Shown here piece after piece: positions 12,901 to 27,900 of a stretch of DNA of 64,000 bases; positions within the stretch are counted from its first letter, which is position 1; every line of letters begins with the position of its first letter. Origin of the DNA: Symbiodinium natans (lineage: Eukaryota; Sar; Dinophyceae; Suessiales; Symbiodiniaceae); contig CAJNDS010001169.1 in assembly GCA_905221605.1 (NCBI GenBank), positions 186,001 to 250,000 on the forward strand, given 5' to 3'. The translations under genes were made by a program, and so were the position numbers. Under the pieces are notes generated by a model. The model ran no database searches. It was not told where the DNA came from and saw nothing but the letters and a program-made list of their open reading frames with translations.

Positions 12901-15900
12901 TTGGGCATGGAGGTCGCTGGCCCGGCCGAGCATTCAGAATGGCGGTTGAGGCTAACTGAGAGGAGCGGGCCCCACGCCCCTGGTCAAACCAATTCGTTGC
13001 AGCTGCGAAGGCAGCCAGGTGCATTTGCAGGTCGATCCGGCCAGTGGTCCCTTCTTGGGGTTTTGGCGTTTCGGGCTAGAGTTTTCAGGTTGGTTAAAAA
13101 CCAACAGAGCTCAGGGTCCTATGTATCTGCTGCGCCGTGTTGAGGCCTCTAAGCTTGCAAGCATCTGGGAGATTGGGGTCCCCTTGTGAGACCTCCTTTC
13201 TGGCCCCGAGGGATCTTCACCAAAAACTTGTGAACGCCTTGCCGGAGATAAGCTTCATCTCTGACTGTGCCGTGTGCATGTCCTGTACCTTGGGCCAATG
13301 TAGCCGGTACTTACTTTAGTGGCAGCCTGAAGTGGCACCCTTCCAAAGCCTACTAAACCCTAAAAACCATGCTATCGCTGCGTCTGCCTTTTTTACCTCA
13401 AGCCTGTAACCTGGGCCCGTGGGGGCATACAAAACGAAGCCCTTGAGTAATCCTTAGCCTTGTGTCTTTGACATAGCATCCTAAGCCTCGAGCATAACAT
13501 GTCTCGTTTTGGTGGAATCTCCGATACGAGTAGGATAGGTGTTAGAAGCTGGCAACATGCCGTGAACTTCGTGAGTACACTACGGGATGGCACCCAAGAG
13601 CGTTCGCCCTAAGCCCCAAAAACCCTGCACCCTACGCAGTAGGTTGTAGCGAGGCTGATAGTAAGAGTCATGCATCCGTTCAGGGGTAGCAGCAGCTGAA
13701 ACAAGGTTGCTGCATCTGATGGCTCAAGGTTTCGCTTCAATCGAACCTACTAGAGCTGAAACGTTAGCGGGCCTCGGAAACCAGGAATCTGGGAAAGCGA
13801 GCCTCCGAAGCAGCGACCCTAAAACCTACACCTTCTAGACACCCTGAACCCTGCATGCTGATAGCAGAGGCAGTTTCAGCTTAACCCAAACCGGCTTCCG
13901 CGGCCCTGAGAACGACAATGGTCCTCATGCTATGCATCAGTCGGCTAAGGGTTTAGGGTTTGGGGATTGTCCCGAAGTTATGAACCTTTTTGATACCCTA
14001 AACTACAAGCAACTTACTGTCATAGTAGAAGCGCGCCAGTGAGAAAGTCTTCCTGGTGACTGTGAACATATTGAAGAACTAAATATACCTTCGTTGGACA
14101 TCCTAAACCCTGCACCCTGAACCTAAACCCGAGACTGCGCTCTAAACCGTAAACTTGAAGGGAATCAAGGGATCATGAGGACCTTTCTTCCTGCAGAGTG
14201 GTTCATCAGGAAGGCTCCCACTTTTGCCTCGGACTAGAGAGTTGTGTGGTCTGAGAAGCTTTGGGTCGTTAGGGGTTTAGGACTGTGGGGCTTAGGGTTT
14301 ACGGTTTAGGGGCTTGGGGTTTAGTTCGGTTTTGGAGGTTTGGGTCTTTATTAGGGCTGAGGGTTTGGGTTTTGCGCTTGGGGGGTTCGGAGCTTAGGGG
14401 GTCCTGAAGGGCTCAGGTTGAGTGTTCAGAAGGTTTGGGGTTTGGGGGTTGGGGCTTAGGGTTGTGGGATGTTGTGGGCTGACGTGTTCGGTTTGGAGGC
14501 AGGTCAGGGAGTTCACTGTTTTTTGGGATTCCGGATAGGGCCGAGTTGGGTGTTCCGGGCTTTCCTGAAGGTTTCTGGGTATTTTGTGGCTGGTTCGTAC
14601 CATATCGAGGGATCTTCGCAAGCTAACTCGCGAGTTTTGGGCGTGTCGAACCTTAAACGCCCTGAGCTCTAAAACCCCCCAAAATCCCAAATCCGCCCCC
14701 TGAACCTCCTAACCCTTGCAACGTGACCCTCAAACAAAGCCGGGTCTGAACCAAGCGATGCTCCGACCCTGAGGCGAGCGCGAACTCGCGAGAAACTCCA
14801 CCTTCAACTCTGAGTGCTTCTCGTAGGGTTCAGGGTTTCGTTTAGGGTTTAGGGTCCGGGCGTTTGGGTTGAGGTTTTGGGAGGATGACGGAGGATGCGG
14901 CTCCCTAAACAAGGCTTCAAGGTCTTGACAGGGTATAAGGAACCAAATTCCCCTATTAAGAGCTGGTCGCTCATATGAGGTCCCGGCAGAGGAGCCCTAA
15001 ACCCTAAACTGTGGGGTCTCGCCCATGGAAAGGGTCCGGGCCGCTTATACCTAACCCTGAACCTTCAAAAACCCTTTGAATCCTAAGTTATAAACCCTAG
15101 ACACCCTCTAGGGCCTAGAAAGCCCCATAACCCCTAAACCTTAAAGCCTTGAAGAAAGCTGAACTCAGTCCGGGGCTTTCGGGCTCAGGGTCTCCGAGTT
15201 CGGGCTTTCGGCTGCACGGCTTACTAGGTTGAGGCTTCAGGGCTTCAAGGTTTAAGGGTTCCAGGCTTCGGGATTATTCAGTCTTTAGGGTTCTGTACGG
15301 CTTTTGGGTTTGAGTTGGGTTCAACGCTCTCAGGTTTGGGTTGTAAGGCTTCTAGGGCTCTAGGGCTTTAGGGGCCTTAGGGTCTTAGAGTTCTGGGGTC
15401 TGAGGGTCTAGAGCTCCAGGCTCGGGTTTGGGGTTTCGAGCCCAGAAGTAGGTTGCACGGTTTGGAGTATGGGAGTTTGGGGTTTCGTGGATGTCTGGGC
15501 CCTTTTGTCGGGGGCTTCGCGGCTTCAAGATTTGGCTCAGGTTTGAGGGTTTCTTAAGGTTAAGGTTTAGCTTCGGTCATAATGGCCCGAAAGCCGACAC
15601 CGACACCCCTAGATCTGCACCGGCTTTAAGGACGCTGGCGCTGAAAGGTGCCGGTCGTCTCTGGCACTTAAGGGTTGAAGGCTTTGGGGTGTACCCCAAA
15701 CCCTAAACCCTAAACTTCCTACACTTCCTAAACCTGGGCACCTCCTCGGCTGGCCATGCTGGGTCGGACGCAAAGGTAGGCAGCCTCACATGTTTGGGGC
15801 TTCGGGGCTGCTAGGGTTTCGAGAGTCGGGCTTATCCTTAACATGTCGGGGGGCTCGTTCTACAGCAGGGCGGCTTTTCAGGCCTTGTGTTTAGGGTTTC

Positions 15901-18900
15901 CGGAAGGGGACCGAGAAGTGCCCGTGTTGGGGCGGGGCGGGGGGGGTTGCTCTGAATGAGGGTGCCCGTACAGGGGTCTTCTGTAGTAAGACACCGGAAC
16001 AAGAAAGACCCGCTTGTGGAGAAGGGAGGTACTTTGGAAGGAAGTGGGTTCTGAGGCCCACAACGGCAGTGCGGAAACCCTTAGCGTGACCCTATTGCCC
16101 TACGGTTCAGGGCTTAGAAAGAGCGGATTCAGGGCGGCTCCCCAGATGCAGGGCTTCTGACCATGCGGATTTTGGTGAGACTTCAAGGTGCCGCACCTAA
16201 AGCATACATATATGACTTTGGGTGTAAGGTCCAGCTAGCAGGAACATATCCCTTTTTGCTTAGACCCTGAATCCTAGGCTCTGAACGCCCTAAACCCTAA
16301 TTTAGCAAGTGCCATTTAAGCCAAGAGGCTGCTGCAGCCAAACCATGCCATGCGGAGTGCAGCAAAGAATAGGCCACCTCCCCACACAAGCGCTGCAACA
16401 GGCTTAGCGTTTGACTAGACGATCCTGCCCTCCCGTGACCCTCATGAGGCGCCCCGAACCCTAGACCAAACACAAAGCCGGCAAGCCCTAAGCTCCCTCC
16501 ACGCCCAGGATTTGTCCGAACTTAGGGCGTCGGGGACTCTAGGGCCATTGCCGGTCTCTTCAGGGGCCTCTTCCGGGTTTTGTCTGGACCTCTTCTGACT
16601 GCAAGATTTCTTGACCGTTTGTTGGGATAATTCTGGGAGCGAATTTTCTCTGTGGCACTGGCACCCCCTTCATTACTTGAAACCAGGCTCAAAATTCTTT
16701 CGAAGAGTGGAACCCGTTTGTCAGCCCCGGAATTGTATGCTTTCCACATCTGTATCCCCATTAAAAAAGAAGCCTTTCTTATAAAGCTAGATCGGAAAGG
16801 AAGAGTCCTCTCAGAAAGCGGCGATGGAAAACGAAGTCAACTGGACAACTGAGAAGCTCAGAGGCGAAGATCCTTCAACCCACCCGAAGGCCCAAGCTGG
16901 AACAATGCCCCAACTACTTCAGGGTACCTACCCAGTCCGGGCGCCCTTCTGAACCCCAGGTGCGGCGCCTCTGCTATCCGCCCTGTTGGCCTCGGATGCA
17001 AAGCCATGCTAGTGAGCGCTCTTGTGGGGCATAGGGCGAAGCCATGGGCCTTTTTGTACGTACCCTCAATACAAAGAACCAGATTACAAACACGGCGCAG
17101 GGGCCAATTGGCAAAGTTAGATGATGGATGGAGGCCTATGGGTTTAGACGTGTATATAGGCGGTCGAGGGGCTGAGGAAACTTGAGAAGGCTCACTTAAG
17201 ATGGTCTAACCCTGAACCTAGACGGGGTCTAGCACCTAGAAATACACGTGTGCCGGGCTGGGGCATGCGGCTGTGGCTTTGTAAGAGCAGGATCGGTGCA
17301 GGCCGATGTTTAGAGGGCATGCTGCTAGCTGCGGAGAACCCCCCCCAGCAGCCCCAAACAGATGGCTGCCATAGACGATGCGCCCGAACCATCGGACTAA
17401 GACAAGAGCGCAACGCCGCGACTTTGTGCTGCTCATGAACGTCACATAACACCATGCAGCGCTTGCACTTTCGATGAAGGTCGGTAGTACGCGTGGCTGA
17501 AGTCTAGGATGGGGCGTTTGTATCGTCACAAGATGTCCTGTTAAGAGAAGCAAATCCCAGTAGTCGAAAAACGTTCTCGCTGAAAACGCAACTGTCGCAG
17601 CTATGTTTCTCATGCCGACAAACCTGCGGCATGCAGATGCTCTGTTTCGGCCCCGATCGCTCTGAGGCCGGGTTCAGGAACTCCAAATGCTTCAGCCATC
17701 CTTTTCTTGCTTCATTGTTAGCTTCATCCAGAATAGTAAAACAAACTAGGTAGCCCAGAAAAGGACATAGAAATGGAGGTCTAGGTCCGGGAGTCCCAAC
17801 CTGAAATCTCTGTGCAGACTGTGCGGCAGCAGCGACGGCACGACGAAGCACAGCAACGCCGCGCACGAAACTGCCAAGGCCTTTCGGCGGCCGCGGTAGC
17901 CTGCTGAGGGCTTTTGGGTATGGGTACGGAATCTAGCTAGGGTTGCTAGATGTTGCTAGGGGGCGTTGGGTGTTTTAAGGGCTCAAAGTTCCCCAATCCC
18001 GCAAAACCCTCCCAATTTCATCAGCCTTCTGGAGCTCTTATTCGCTTTCGAAACCTTAGACCCTAGGCCCTAAACCCTCAACCCAAGTTCCAACCCCATC
18101 CTGAACCCTTAAGGGGTTTAGGGCTGAGGGATTACGTCCGTTTCTTCGGGTAAGTAAACTTTGGCTTTTTCAGGCGTCCAGTTTTTGCCCGGATGAGGTA
18201 CCTGCCACTAAAACAACAGAACTTGAAATGCAGGATTCTGAGCGCCACTTGCGGCCCAGGTGGCGCGCCGCCACGTACAGGCCGAAGGACACCGAGAGCG
18301 TCACGTCGACCATCTTGGGCTTTTGTGTCTAGCTTTACTTTAAGTCTTTAAGTAGCTTTAAGTCTTTAAGTAGCTTTACTTTAAGTCTTTAAGTAGCTTT
18401 AAGTCTTAAAGTAGCTTTACGTTAAGTCTTTAAGTAGCTTTACTTGAGTAGCTTTACTTCAAATCTTGAAGGTTTGGGCCTTCAGCTCACCGGCTGAAGG
18501 CCCACGGTTCAGGTAGTAGGTTTGAGCTGCGTAGGGATAGGGTTTGTGGTCCCTACTCTAGCCCAGTGACTGGAGTGGGGCTTTAGGATGGTTTGAAGGT
18601 TTAGAGCTACAGAGTGTTCAGGGTTTAGGGTTGAGAGTCAACCCTACATCTTACACCCTGAAGCCATGAAACCCCCTAAACATATCACTGACCCGATAAC
18701 CCTTAAACCCAAAGCCATATAGCTGAACCCATAGCAAGGATACGCAGAAGGATGAAACAGGCAAAATAGTCCCCCTAATCCCCCCCCAACCCCAACCAAA
18801 GGATCCTTATGAGCAGCTGAGATACGCAAGCCCCGCTGGTGAGATGATCCAAGGGGCCGCAGTGCGGATGAAGCCTCGGTAAGGTTGTTTCATAGATTAC

Positions 18901-21900
18901 CTCGCAAAAGGGCTCCTTGCGTAAAATTGAGGCGCCCCCCCCCCCACCCCCCTATGAAATGTGTTGCCAAATTGCCGTTCATCAAGGGGCTTCTACAGCC
19001 TAAATCCTGAGAGCAAACAACTATGGATCTCAGCCTCGGTACCCGGAATCGGGGCTTCGGGGGCACGAGAATCCCGGGTCTGAGCTGGTTCGGGCAGGTC
19101 CGCCAGGGCTTTGGACTCCAGGCTTGATGCTTTGGGTAAGGCCTTAAGGCCCTTGAGGCCCTTTAGACCCTTGAGGTCCTGTAGTCTTTGGGCGGTGGGG
19201 TCTATAGGGTTTAGATGGTTTAGAATTTAGGCTTCAGATGCTTCTCTAGAGTTTAGGTTTAGGGGTTGGAGTTTAGGTGCCTGTAGGTTAGACCATCAGG
19301 AATAGTCAGTGACAGCCTTCAAGGTAGAGACGTTGTGGGATCTGGGACTTGCAGGGCGTTAGGGTCCCCAAAAGCCCAGTGAAGCAACTGGCCCCCGAAC
19401 CCTGAAACCCAAAGCGAATAAAGCCCCAAAAGCCTATGGAAAACCTAAGCGTTGTTACGGCACATCGGCAGAAGCCAAACATCGCAACCCCTTGCAGTCA
19501 CGGTTCCAGACTTAGGGCTTAATTTCAGGGTATTAGGCTTTCGTGTTGCTGTTTCAGGATTTTGGGAGATTGAGGGCTGAGAGTATCAAGCTGCAGACGC
19601 TTATGCATAAAGTCGAATCTTTAGACAAGACCCTCCTTTGACACATGTCTTCTGCTGTAGGCCTTAAAGCGCGCACTGATCATCTCCTCTTTAACTTTGT
19701 AGAGTTTCTTTAGGGCTTGGGGTCTAGAGTTAGGCTTTAGGGTTTGGGGTTTTAGGTTTTAGGAAAGCCGAGCTGCTGGTAGAAATGGTAGATGGTCGAT
19801 GCCAGTGTGACAAGGGCCTTGGCAGGCAGTATTTGTAGCATTTATCCTTGCGAGGGGCATGGCTCTTGAGCGGAGGACCACAAAATCAAATCAAAAACCT
19901 AACTCTAGACATCCCTAGACCATGCTTGAGGTGGCCTCTAGGCGACTTTGATCGGATGCTTTGCTTAGGGTTTCTTGGCACCAGAGATCACAACAATAGC
20001 AAGAAGGTAACAGTTAACGATGAGGGTAATGACAAGCTACTTGTGAGCAAGGCAATGACAGGACTTGTAGCAAGTAGAAATATTATCCAGCATGATATTA
20101 ACTCCACGTGTTCTGCTGCCTTTCTTTTCGCGGGTTTTGTCTATAAAGGAACTCCGTACTCCTGCAGAAAGCCTTCATGTCAGCCTTGGGGTTAAGTACA
20201 TTGAGTCCCACGTTCCTGGAAACAATCCTACGGAACCCGCAGCCAAACCCTAAACCCAAAATCTTGGAGCTAGAGTTGAGGGCTTGGGAGTTGGGTGTCT
20301 GAAGCTTCGTGACCCTTTAAAAATGTGGGCAGATGATTCAGCTTGCGGGCCGGGGTCTAGGGTTGTTGAAGTTCAGGGTTCAGCGCCCTAGGCGCCAAGC
20401 CACAACCCTAATTACACCCTTGACCCGACCCCACTCTGGAAACTAGATGCTCCGCACACCCCGAATTTCCATAGTCGTAAACCCCCCAAAGTACCTGCTA
20501 GGAGCTAGTACCAAGGGGCCTAAGAACCCAATGCGTAAGGAGGAAGAAGTACAGAGCGATCCATTACGCTAAATCCTTGAAATTAGGAAGCTCTCAAGAC
20601 CGGGCGCCATCCATATCAGCTCCAGCGTCTTCCCTGGTTCAGCGGGGGAAGGTATGAAGGAGAGATATCTAGAGGTTTGGGGTTTCGGCAGGAAGTAGGT
20701 GGAAGAAGGCGGAAAAGGGTTGACGGATTCTTGGTGGTTCAGAGGCTAGCCTTCGTACAACATCTAAAAATCTGAGGGTCAAATCCTAAATTAAATCCCA
20801 TCCGGAAGGTTCTCGTTTGGCTTCAGGGCGGATTCGGGCTGTCAACTCCTTACGCCGACCTTAAGCACAGCCTACCTCACGATGTACGGACCCGAAACCT
20901 ATAAGGGGGCTCTTATCCTCAGAACCAGGTAGACCCTCATTGAACCCCGAACTGAACGACATCCCAAGCTTCGTTTGCGAGTTGGGGCGTGATGGCTTTC
21001 AGCTGACACAGGGCTTGGTTCGTTTGGGAACTGGTGGGGGTTTGGGCTTTGGGAGAAAGGGCTGTTTCGTGGCAGACATCGACCTTCAGTGCAGCATAGG
21101 GTGGGGCGTCCAGGAGGGTTGAGGGGTCAAATCGGCGACTTATTGAAACCTTGGAACCATGACCCCGCGCTCTGAGCCCTGAACACCGCACTCAAACCTT
21201 AAACCCTGGATCCCTCAACAAGACAAAGGGGCTTATTAGCCGGTTCCAGATGGAGGTTTTGTGGCTTGGGCAAAGGGGTGCAGGAATCGTCGTGTGCCAG
21301 GGTGCGATGGCGCCAGAAGAAGCCTGCCAGGGCTGCGAAGAAGACGTTGGAGATCAGGACAAGGCTGCCAAACCTGTGCCATGAAGAGGTTTCAGTGTTT
21401 AGGGTTTTTAGGGCACTTTCGGTATATCTTGGAGTGTTTCGAGGGTCACTGCACCTAAACCTCAAACCTTGAACCCTTAAGCCTGTACCCTAAAACCTAA
21501 CGTGGGCAATGACCTCATGAAGCCCCCCAAACCCTAGACAAGATACCTACGCTAGGCAGGGTATAGGCTCTCTGAATCCAGGCACGGGTTTGCGGAGGCT
21601 TATGCACCATACCCTTTCTATTGTTCGTAAGGTTCAGGGGTCAGGGCTGCTGAGGCGACACCCTTTGTCGCACTAGGGACACTTTGGATTTGCGTAGGCC
21701 TTACTCTTTAGGGTTCAGGGGAGCGGAGGCCCAAAAGCCCAAACCCGAGGGCTTAGAGATACAAGGACATAAGGGCGCAAGGGCTTCATGCGCTGTAGGG
21801 CGTAAGGCGCTCTCAAATGTCAGCCGCAGGTACAGCGCATCGGGCCGACCAGGCTGCGACAGCGTCGAGAGCAGTAGCCTGAAAGCACCATAAATCTTAA

Positions 21901-24900
21901 AGGAACAGCCGGGGTGGGTTTGGGGGGCCTAGTGCCCTAAAGGTAAAACCCTACGTTCCCAATCTAAGCTCTGCATCCCTCAAAAATAAGCCCCAAACTT
22001 GAAACCCCCAAACTTAGACTTACACCCTACACACCTGATTAAGCCTTAAGCCCGATGTGTCCAAAGATGCCCACACTCCGGCTTATCAAACTTCCATCAT
22101 AAATCCCGAGAGACACCCTAAAGCCCTAAACAAGTACGGGCATTGAGAACTAAACCCCTTAAGCCTAAACTTACGTATCATGTAGACTTCCTTGAACCCC
22201 AAACCCCAAACCCCAAACCCTAAACCCCAAACCCCAAACCCCAAACCCCAAACCCTAAACCCTAAACCCGAAACCTCTCTGGATTGTCTTGGCCACGGAG
22301 CCCATGCCCGCTGCTAGGATCCTGGGATTGACAGAGGCGACCAAGTCCCCGCAGCGCTGAGGGGAGGGCACCTCGGGCTTTGCTAAGTTTTAGGGTTTGA
22401 CGCTCTAGGGGGTTTACGGGTGTAGGGGTTTGCAGGGTTGGAGCATTTTGGGGCATCTTGGAAATGTTGGAGCATTTGGGGGAGCATTTCAGAAACATTT
22501 TCAAAGCATCGAGAGTTTCGGGCAATTTGAGCCTCCGAAAACGACCCTAGTCCTTGGGGTCTAGGGTTTGGGGGAGTCATTCTTTCACTTTACACCCATT
22601 ACCTGAAACTAGGACGTCAGAGCCCAATCTCTGCAGGTGGTAGGCAAGGGTTCGGTAGCGTCTTCAATGCAGGGAGCCGCGAGAAGGTGGGTCATCTGGG
22701 TCATGGGAGGGTCAAAATACATCACAAAAAATTAGCCGACGTATAAGGCCAGTGAAACCTGCCCACGAGCAAGTAGCCGTAGAAGCGACATCGTTTATAG
22801 CCTCAACTACCATCCCACACATGCCCATGGAGACTGCCTCCACAAGCGTGGCAGTAGGAATGGACCCAGCGAAAGCCCACCTGATCTCAGGAATGCTCAA
22901 GGCATGGAGATTGATCATTGATCAAGATTGGTTTTTTGAGGTCTAATCTCAACATCATGGTCCCCTCCTTAAGGCTCCTTGTGCGGTGAGCAAGTGGAGC
23001 TGAAGAGCCCACCGAAAAGCTTGACACCCTGACCGACCCCGGAACCTAAACTCCAAGCTCAAGGCCCCACACCAACAAGATCAAGCACTTATCAGGGATT
23101 AGGGATGGTGAAACGCGTCCCAAAAAATTGCCTGCAGCACACTCGACACCCTGACTGATACCTTGCCTACTTTCATTGCCAAGCTAAAGAGGAACCCAAA
23201 ACTGGGCGCCCCAAGGCAGATTTCAGGTTTAAGTGGAGTCTTGGGGGATCTAAGCCTGGCTACACGAGGCCACGGGCTCCCACACCACCCAACACGCCAG
23301 ACCCTAAACACCCTGCATCCTGAAGCATTTGGCAGGCTTGGGGCCCAGGACTACAAGGCGATAAGGATGTCTCAACGTCACAGGGCTTCAGAGACAACAG
23401 CATCAACAGGAAGACCCTCAACCCTGCAACACCCTCAAACCCGAAAACCCCAAAACCCAGTGCCCTGGTAGGGTTGGAGGGGCTCGAGGGTTGAGCTGTG
23501 AAGTTGGGTGCCCGGCCATGAAAAGCACGAACGCCGAGATGACCAGCAGCATGTGATACTGGAGGGTTCCTTGCGGGTTAAGGGTTTAGGGTTTAGGGCT
23601 TTAGGGCTTAGGGCTTTGGGCTTTGGGTGTTGAGAATGAGGGCCGAGGGCTTCGCTTGACCATCTTTGCCGGGGCTTCCACTGAAGCTTAGGGAAAGCTG
23701 TAGGTTTTGGGAACCCGTAACTGGAGGTGGGGGGGGGGGGTAGAAATCCAAGAGTTTTGAGACTATTTGGACCCTGATAGGGTTTAGGGTTTAGGGTGCA
23801 GGGGGCAGAATGGGAGTATAGTAAGGTTTGCGTCTCGACAAAGGAGCCCATCACCCCACAGTGACAAGGCCTATGGGATCCCAGGCTGTGTGGAGCTATG
23901 TACCCTTAGAAGCCTTGAACACACCGTGAAGCCCCTAAAACGAAACACGCATTTCAAAGACTTGAAAACCTTTTGAAAGCCCCATACACCCAAAAACCTG
24001 AGCCCACAGCACCCCCGGCCTGTGGACATGGCTACGTGGGATGGCGCGATGAAGTGCGTCGCCTTGCCGGTTCATAGGGTTTAGGGTCTAGGTAGGGGGG
24101 GCGGGTTAGGATTTGTAGGGGATTGCGGGGGCTTCGGGTGTAGGGTTGATTTATTCTGGCTATTCTTCCCACCCTTCGGGTCAGTGGTTTAGGATTTAGG
24201 CCAGTTCAAGGCTTGGGTCTTGGACAAGGGGCGTCCAGAATTGGGATTTTGGGATTTTCTGTTTGGGGGGCTGCGGGGTGGTCCTATAGCAAGGACTATC
24301 GCATTGGTTGTTTGATGCAACCACTGTAGTGCAATGGTGTGGAAGCAGATTGCTGCGACCGGCGTGCCCCACACGACAAACATCCTCGGGGTGGAGGGCC
24401 TAAAGCCCCAAGCCTGAACCCCTGAATCAAACCAGTAGCAAAGCACAAAAATGCCCTGTCACTTCAACTGCTATGGATCAAAGACACTGTCCGGCTTTGA
24501 GGCACCAGCAGGCAACATCAAGAAACCCAGTTGCCTATGCCGTAACTAGCTGGCTTGTCGAAGTTAGTAAGAGTGGCTTGGATTGGTAGACTCCTGCAAG
24601 AGTCCTTGGACTGCGGTACGGCCCAATCTGCCCTCACCAGGGCGGATACTTGTCAACCGAATGTGGGCAAGGTCTAGGGTCTAGATTGACCCTAAACCCA
24701 AAGAGCCAATGAGGGCACTTACTAGCCTGTAAACCTGTAAAGGTACTAACTGAACGTAGGGTTTAGGACCAGTTTAGGATGTTCTCTTCCAAACAGCCAC
24801 ATCATCGAAACACAGGAGCTGGTCAAGGCTGGAATCCAGCGGCTGGAAGACACCTACAACTAAACCCGAATTCCCAAAAGTGCCCGGAAGAACCAACCTG

Positions 24901-27900
24901 CCTTTTTTGTCGGCTCCTTAATGAACCCTGCTCCTAAATCCGGAAAGCCATTTCAACGGACTTGTTTTCCGAGGCGCTGTGTGGCCTAGAGGCACCTCTT
25001 GCACGAGGATTCGCCCAGGCACCGACATCAGGCCTTATTTTGGCGAGTTTAGGGGTTTTAGGGCTTTGGGATACAGATCGAAGGAGGGTGGGGGGGTTGG
25101 GGCTTGACGGCGCCTTCGGCCCAGTCCATTGAAGCAGACGTCTCTCTACTGCGGGTCTTGCAATGGCACGTTCTCACATCATGCAAAACCCTCAATCGTA
25201 TGCCTACATCCCATTATCCTTAAATCCGAATCCCAATCCGGCATGTCCTCGCACTGGGAACCAAACAGTACCGCTTTCAGCACAGCCCCCACGCTTGAAC
25301 ATTAGGGCTTGGAGGGCAATGCTTTGCTGGGGACTTTTGGGGATTAAATTGAAGGTTCATGCGTAGTGATTTTACCATGTAGGGTTTAGAAGTACGTAGT
25401 CTGGGATACACTACTTATAGCAGAACAGGGGGAACTAGTTGGCCCAGGAAGCTTCATTGCAGCGTGTCGAATCCAGGGTTAATGCTTTGGCTAGGTATTG
25501 TGTACGTCACGATGCCAAGACAGGATACCGGCCGGGCAGCTCCATCCGTGGCGTTGTCCTTTGGTTGACACACCTGACGGAGGATCACGAGCACCGAATC
25601 CGAAAACCCCTAAGCCCAAAGCGACTACAAAATAACTACAAGTAAAGCGCTGGAGGACACTAGTCCCCAGAACGAAAACGCAACCGGCACACGCGAGGAG
25701 GCTATTCCGACCCCTTTGGGTTTCGTTGCCCGGTTTGAGGCTTGGGCTTGAAGGTTTATGGATGTACACTGAGGTGCTTGGCACAGAATCTTTGAGAGCC
25801 TGAAGTCGGGGATCCCCGGGGCTTAATTACACTTCGTTCCCCGAAAACGACCCATAGAGCTAACAGGGCCAGACGTAGCTAGACCTAAACACTGGAAACC
25901 TGGTAAAAATTTTTAGGGAGTCGGCCAACTCCGGCAAGCACGGCATGCTCGGCATTGGTAGACGTCGCCCTCGGAAACTGCCAGTCCCAGCTGAGCCAGC
26001 CCCTGCATGCAATGAGCAAAGACTACTTGCCGCTTCGGGTTTCTGCAGTTCTGAACTAGCACCGTGTGGACCTTGTGTCGTTCCAGAATGGACCGTGTCC
26101 ATGCGCAGCCTGGTTCTTTAAGCTCAACCAACATGCTGGGCATACGATTTCCAGGGAGGGCAATTCCGAACCAGGTATCCTCTCCATGCGTATAACATAT
26201 AAAGGGTCTCAGGGGTATAAAACTTATTGCAGAGGACTACGCGTGGTGCATAGGGGATCCCTAAACTCTGAACCTCGAAAACCTAGACCCGATCTCCTCT
26301 AGTGCCGATGGCCGGCGAAAGCCACAACCTCGGCACACACACGTAAGTCTACATCCTCATCCATTAAGCGGGCTAGGGCTTTAAGGCGTAGCCGATCCTT
26401 GTAGTTAGCCTTGGCTGAAGCAAACACGGCTAGACACAAAAAAGCTGAACTGAAACCCCAAATCAAAACCGCGAGCTCCACCTAGACATCCCCCCCCCAA
26501 CGTATTTCCTCTTTTGTTTTCTGAGCTAAGGTGGATCCTTTAAGTTGTACGAAAGTGTTCCTGCTATGATGTAGGGAAGATTCCTTACTCAAGGGGTTTG
26601 GAAGCTCTGGTTCACAACAGGAAGCCAAGGTAAGGCGTGAATGTGCCTTAGCATGGAACATGGGCCCATCACACCTACACCTTTAGCGCCTAAACCCCCA
26701 TAATTGGTTCAAACCTCATTCCTGCTCTAGCAACAAGCCCCCTGCACTTCTGGGAGATGTCCTTCTATTACTGTGGTCCTGTTGGTGTCCCCCTTGTCCT
26801 AACATGCTTCACCCTACATGCCCGAAACCCTTGTCTTTTGCTGGCCTGGACCTTAGAACCAACTTTTCGCCGAAGGTTTGGCCCTCCAAACAAAACAGCC
26901 CAAAAAATCCCCTAAGACAATTGCAAAAACTAAACCCGACAAGGATAACCAACCGAAAACATTACGAACAGTGGACCCTACACCCTGACAAAAAACCCTC
27001 TGCTGCTCATAGAGCCGGGGCACGCGAGTTCGGCCTGGCAGCAGGCGGGGCAGTCAACGCCCCCGCAGCAGCACAGTTTTAAACAGGAGAAACAAAAACG
27101 CGAAAGATAAACTACCTTGCGCCAGTCTGCGCTAGGGATTTGAGCCTGTCCACTTTAAGCCAGAGACAAACCATGTGGATCGAAGGCCCGTTTGGGTCCC
27201 ATGATTTTGTTTGGCCCCATTTGTAAAGCCAATTCGTGATTGCATGGAGCGGGGCGAAATTTTGAAGCAGTTGGATGCCATTCAATATTTGACGTGCAGG
27301 GTCAAACATAAGGAACACTCTGGGGAAACTTGGGGTGTTGTTTTTGCATTGTGGCTGGGGAGGCCGGCGATTCATGAGAAACCAGAAGAGAAGGGCTTGG
27401 TTGCTTGTGGCTAGGGATACGGGTTGAACATCGCTGCCTAATGCAACACTACCCAGGCCCCTCGGAGGATTCGAGAAGGCAGAGCCCCAAATTTAGGAAC
27501 CCCAGAAGATCCCTGAACCAAAAACCCGAAACCATTGCGGGGGGAGTCAGCGTTCGAGATCCCTCCCAGATCTGCAGATCCCTCCCAAGCTCAGCTGCGG
27601 GCAATTCCCAGCAAAAGCCAAAGAAGCACTATCTGGCCCAGGTTAGTATGGCCACCTGGGGTTTGGGGTTAACATTTTTAGAGCTAAAGTAGAAGGTTCT
27701 CGGGCCCCATAGTGGTGATTTCTTACAGCAATCAGCAATAAGGGCAGCCCTAAAGTCGGAACCCCAGCAAGATCGAAAACCTAAACGTGAAATTCAAGTC
27801 CTTATATTCCCCCCACCCAACGATTAACCGAAACCCTGATTCCAACCCTATGCCCAAACCTGCAAAGGGCTTAGATGTGTTTTTTTTGGGGGTTGGGCCT

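Noticed and set aside
17236-17866. Overlapping minus-strand frames of 120 and 125 codons
   Set aside because: Both strands and several frames are open here, none resembles a known family, and no AG|G-bounded exon fits either neighbouring gene in phase.
20470-20492. A third MITE end (CGTAAACCCCCC)
   Set aside because: No matching inverted partner or flanking tetramer within 200 bp; probably a telomere-like variant.
22197-22270. True telomere or chromosome end at the CCCCAAA/CCCTAAA tracts
   Set aside because: The tracts are short, impure, in both orientations and embedded in introns with gene exons on both sides.
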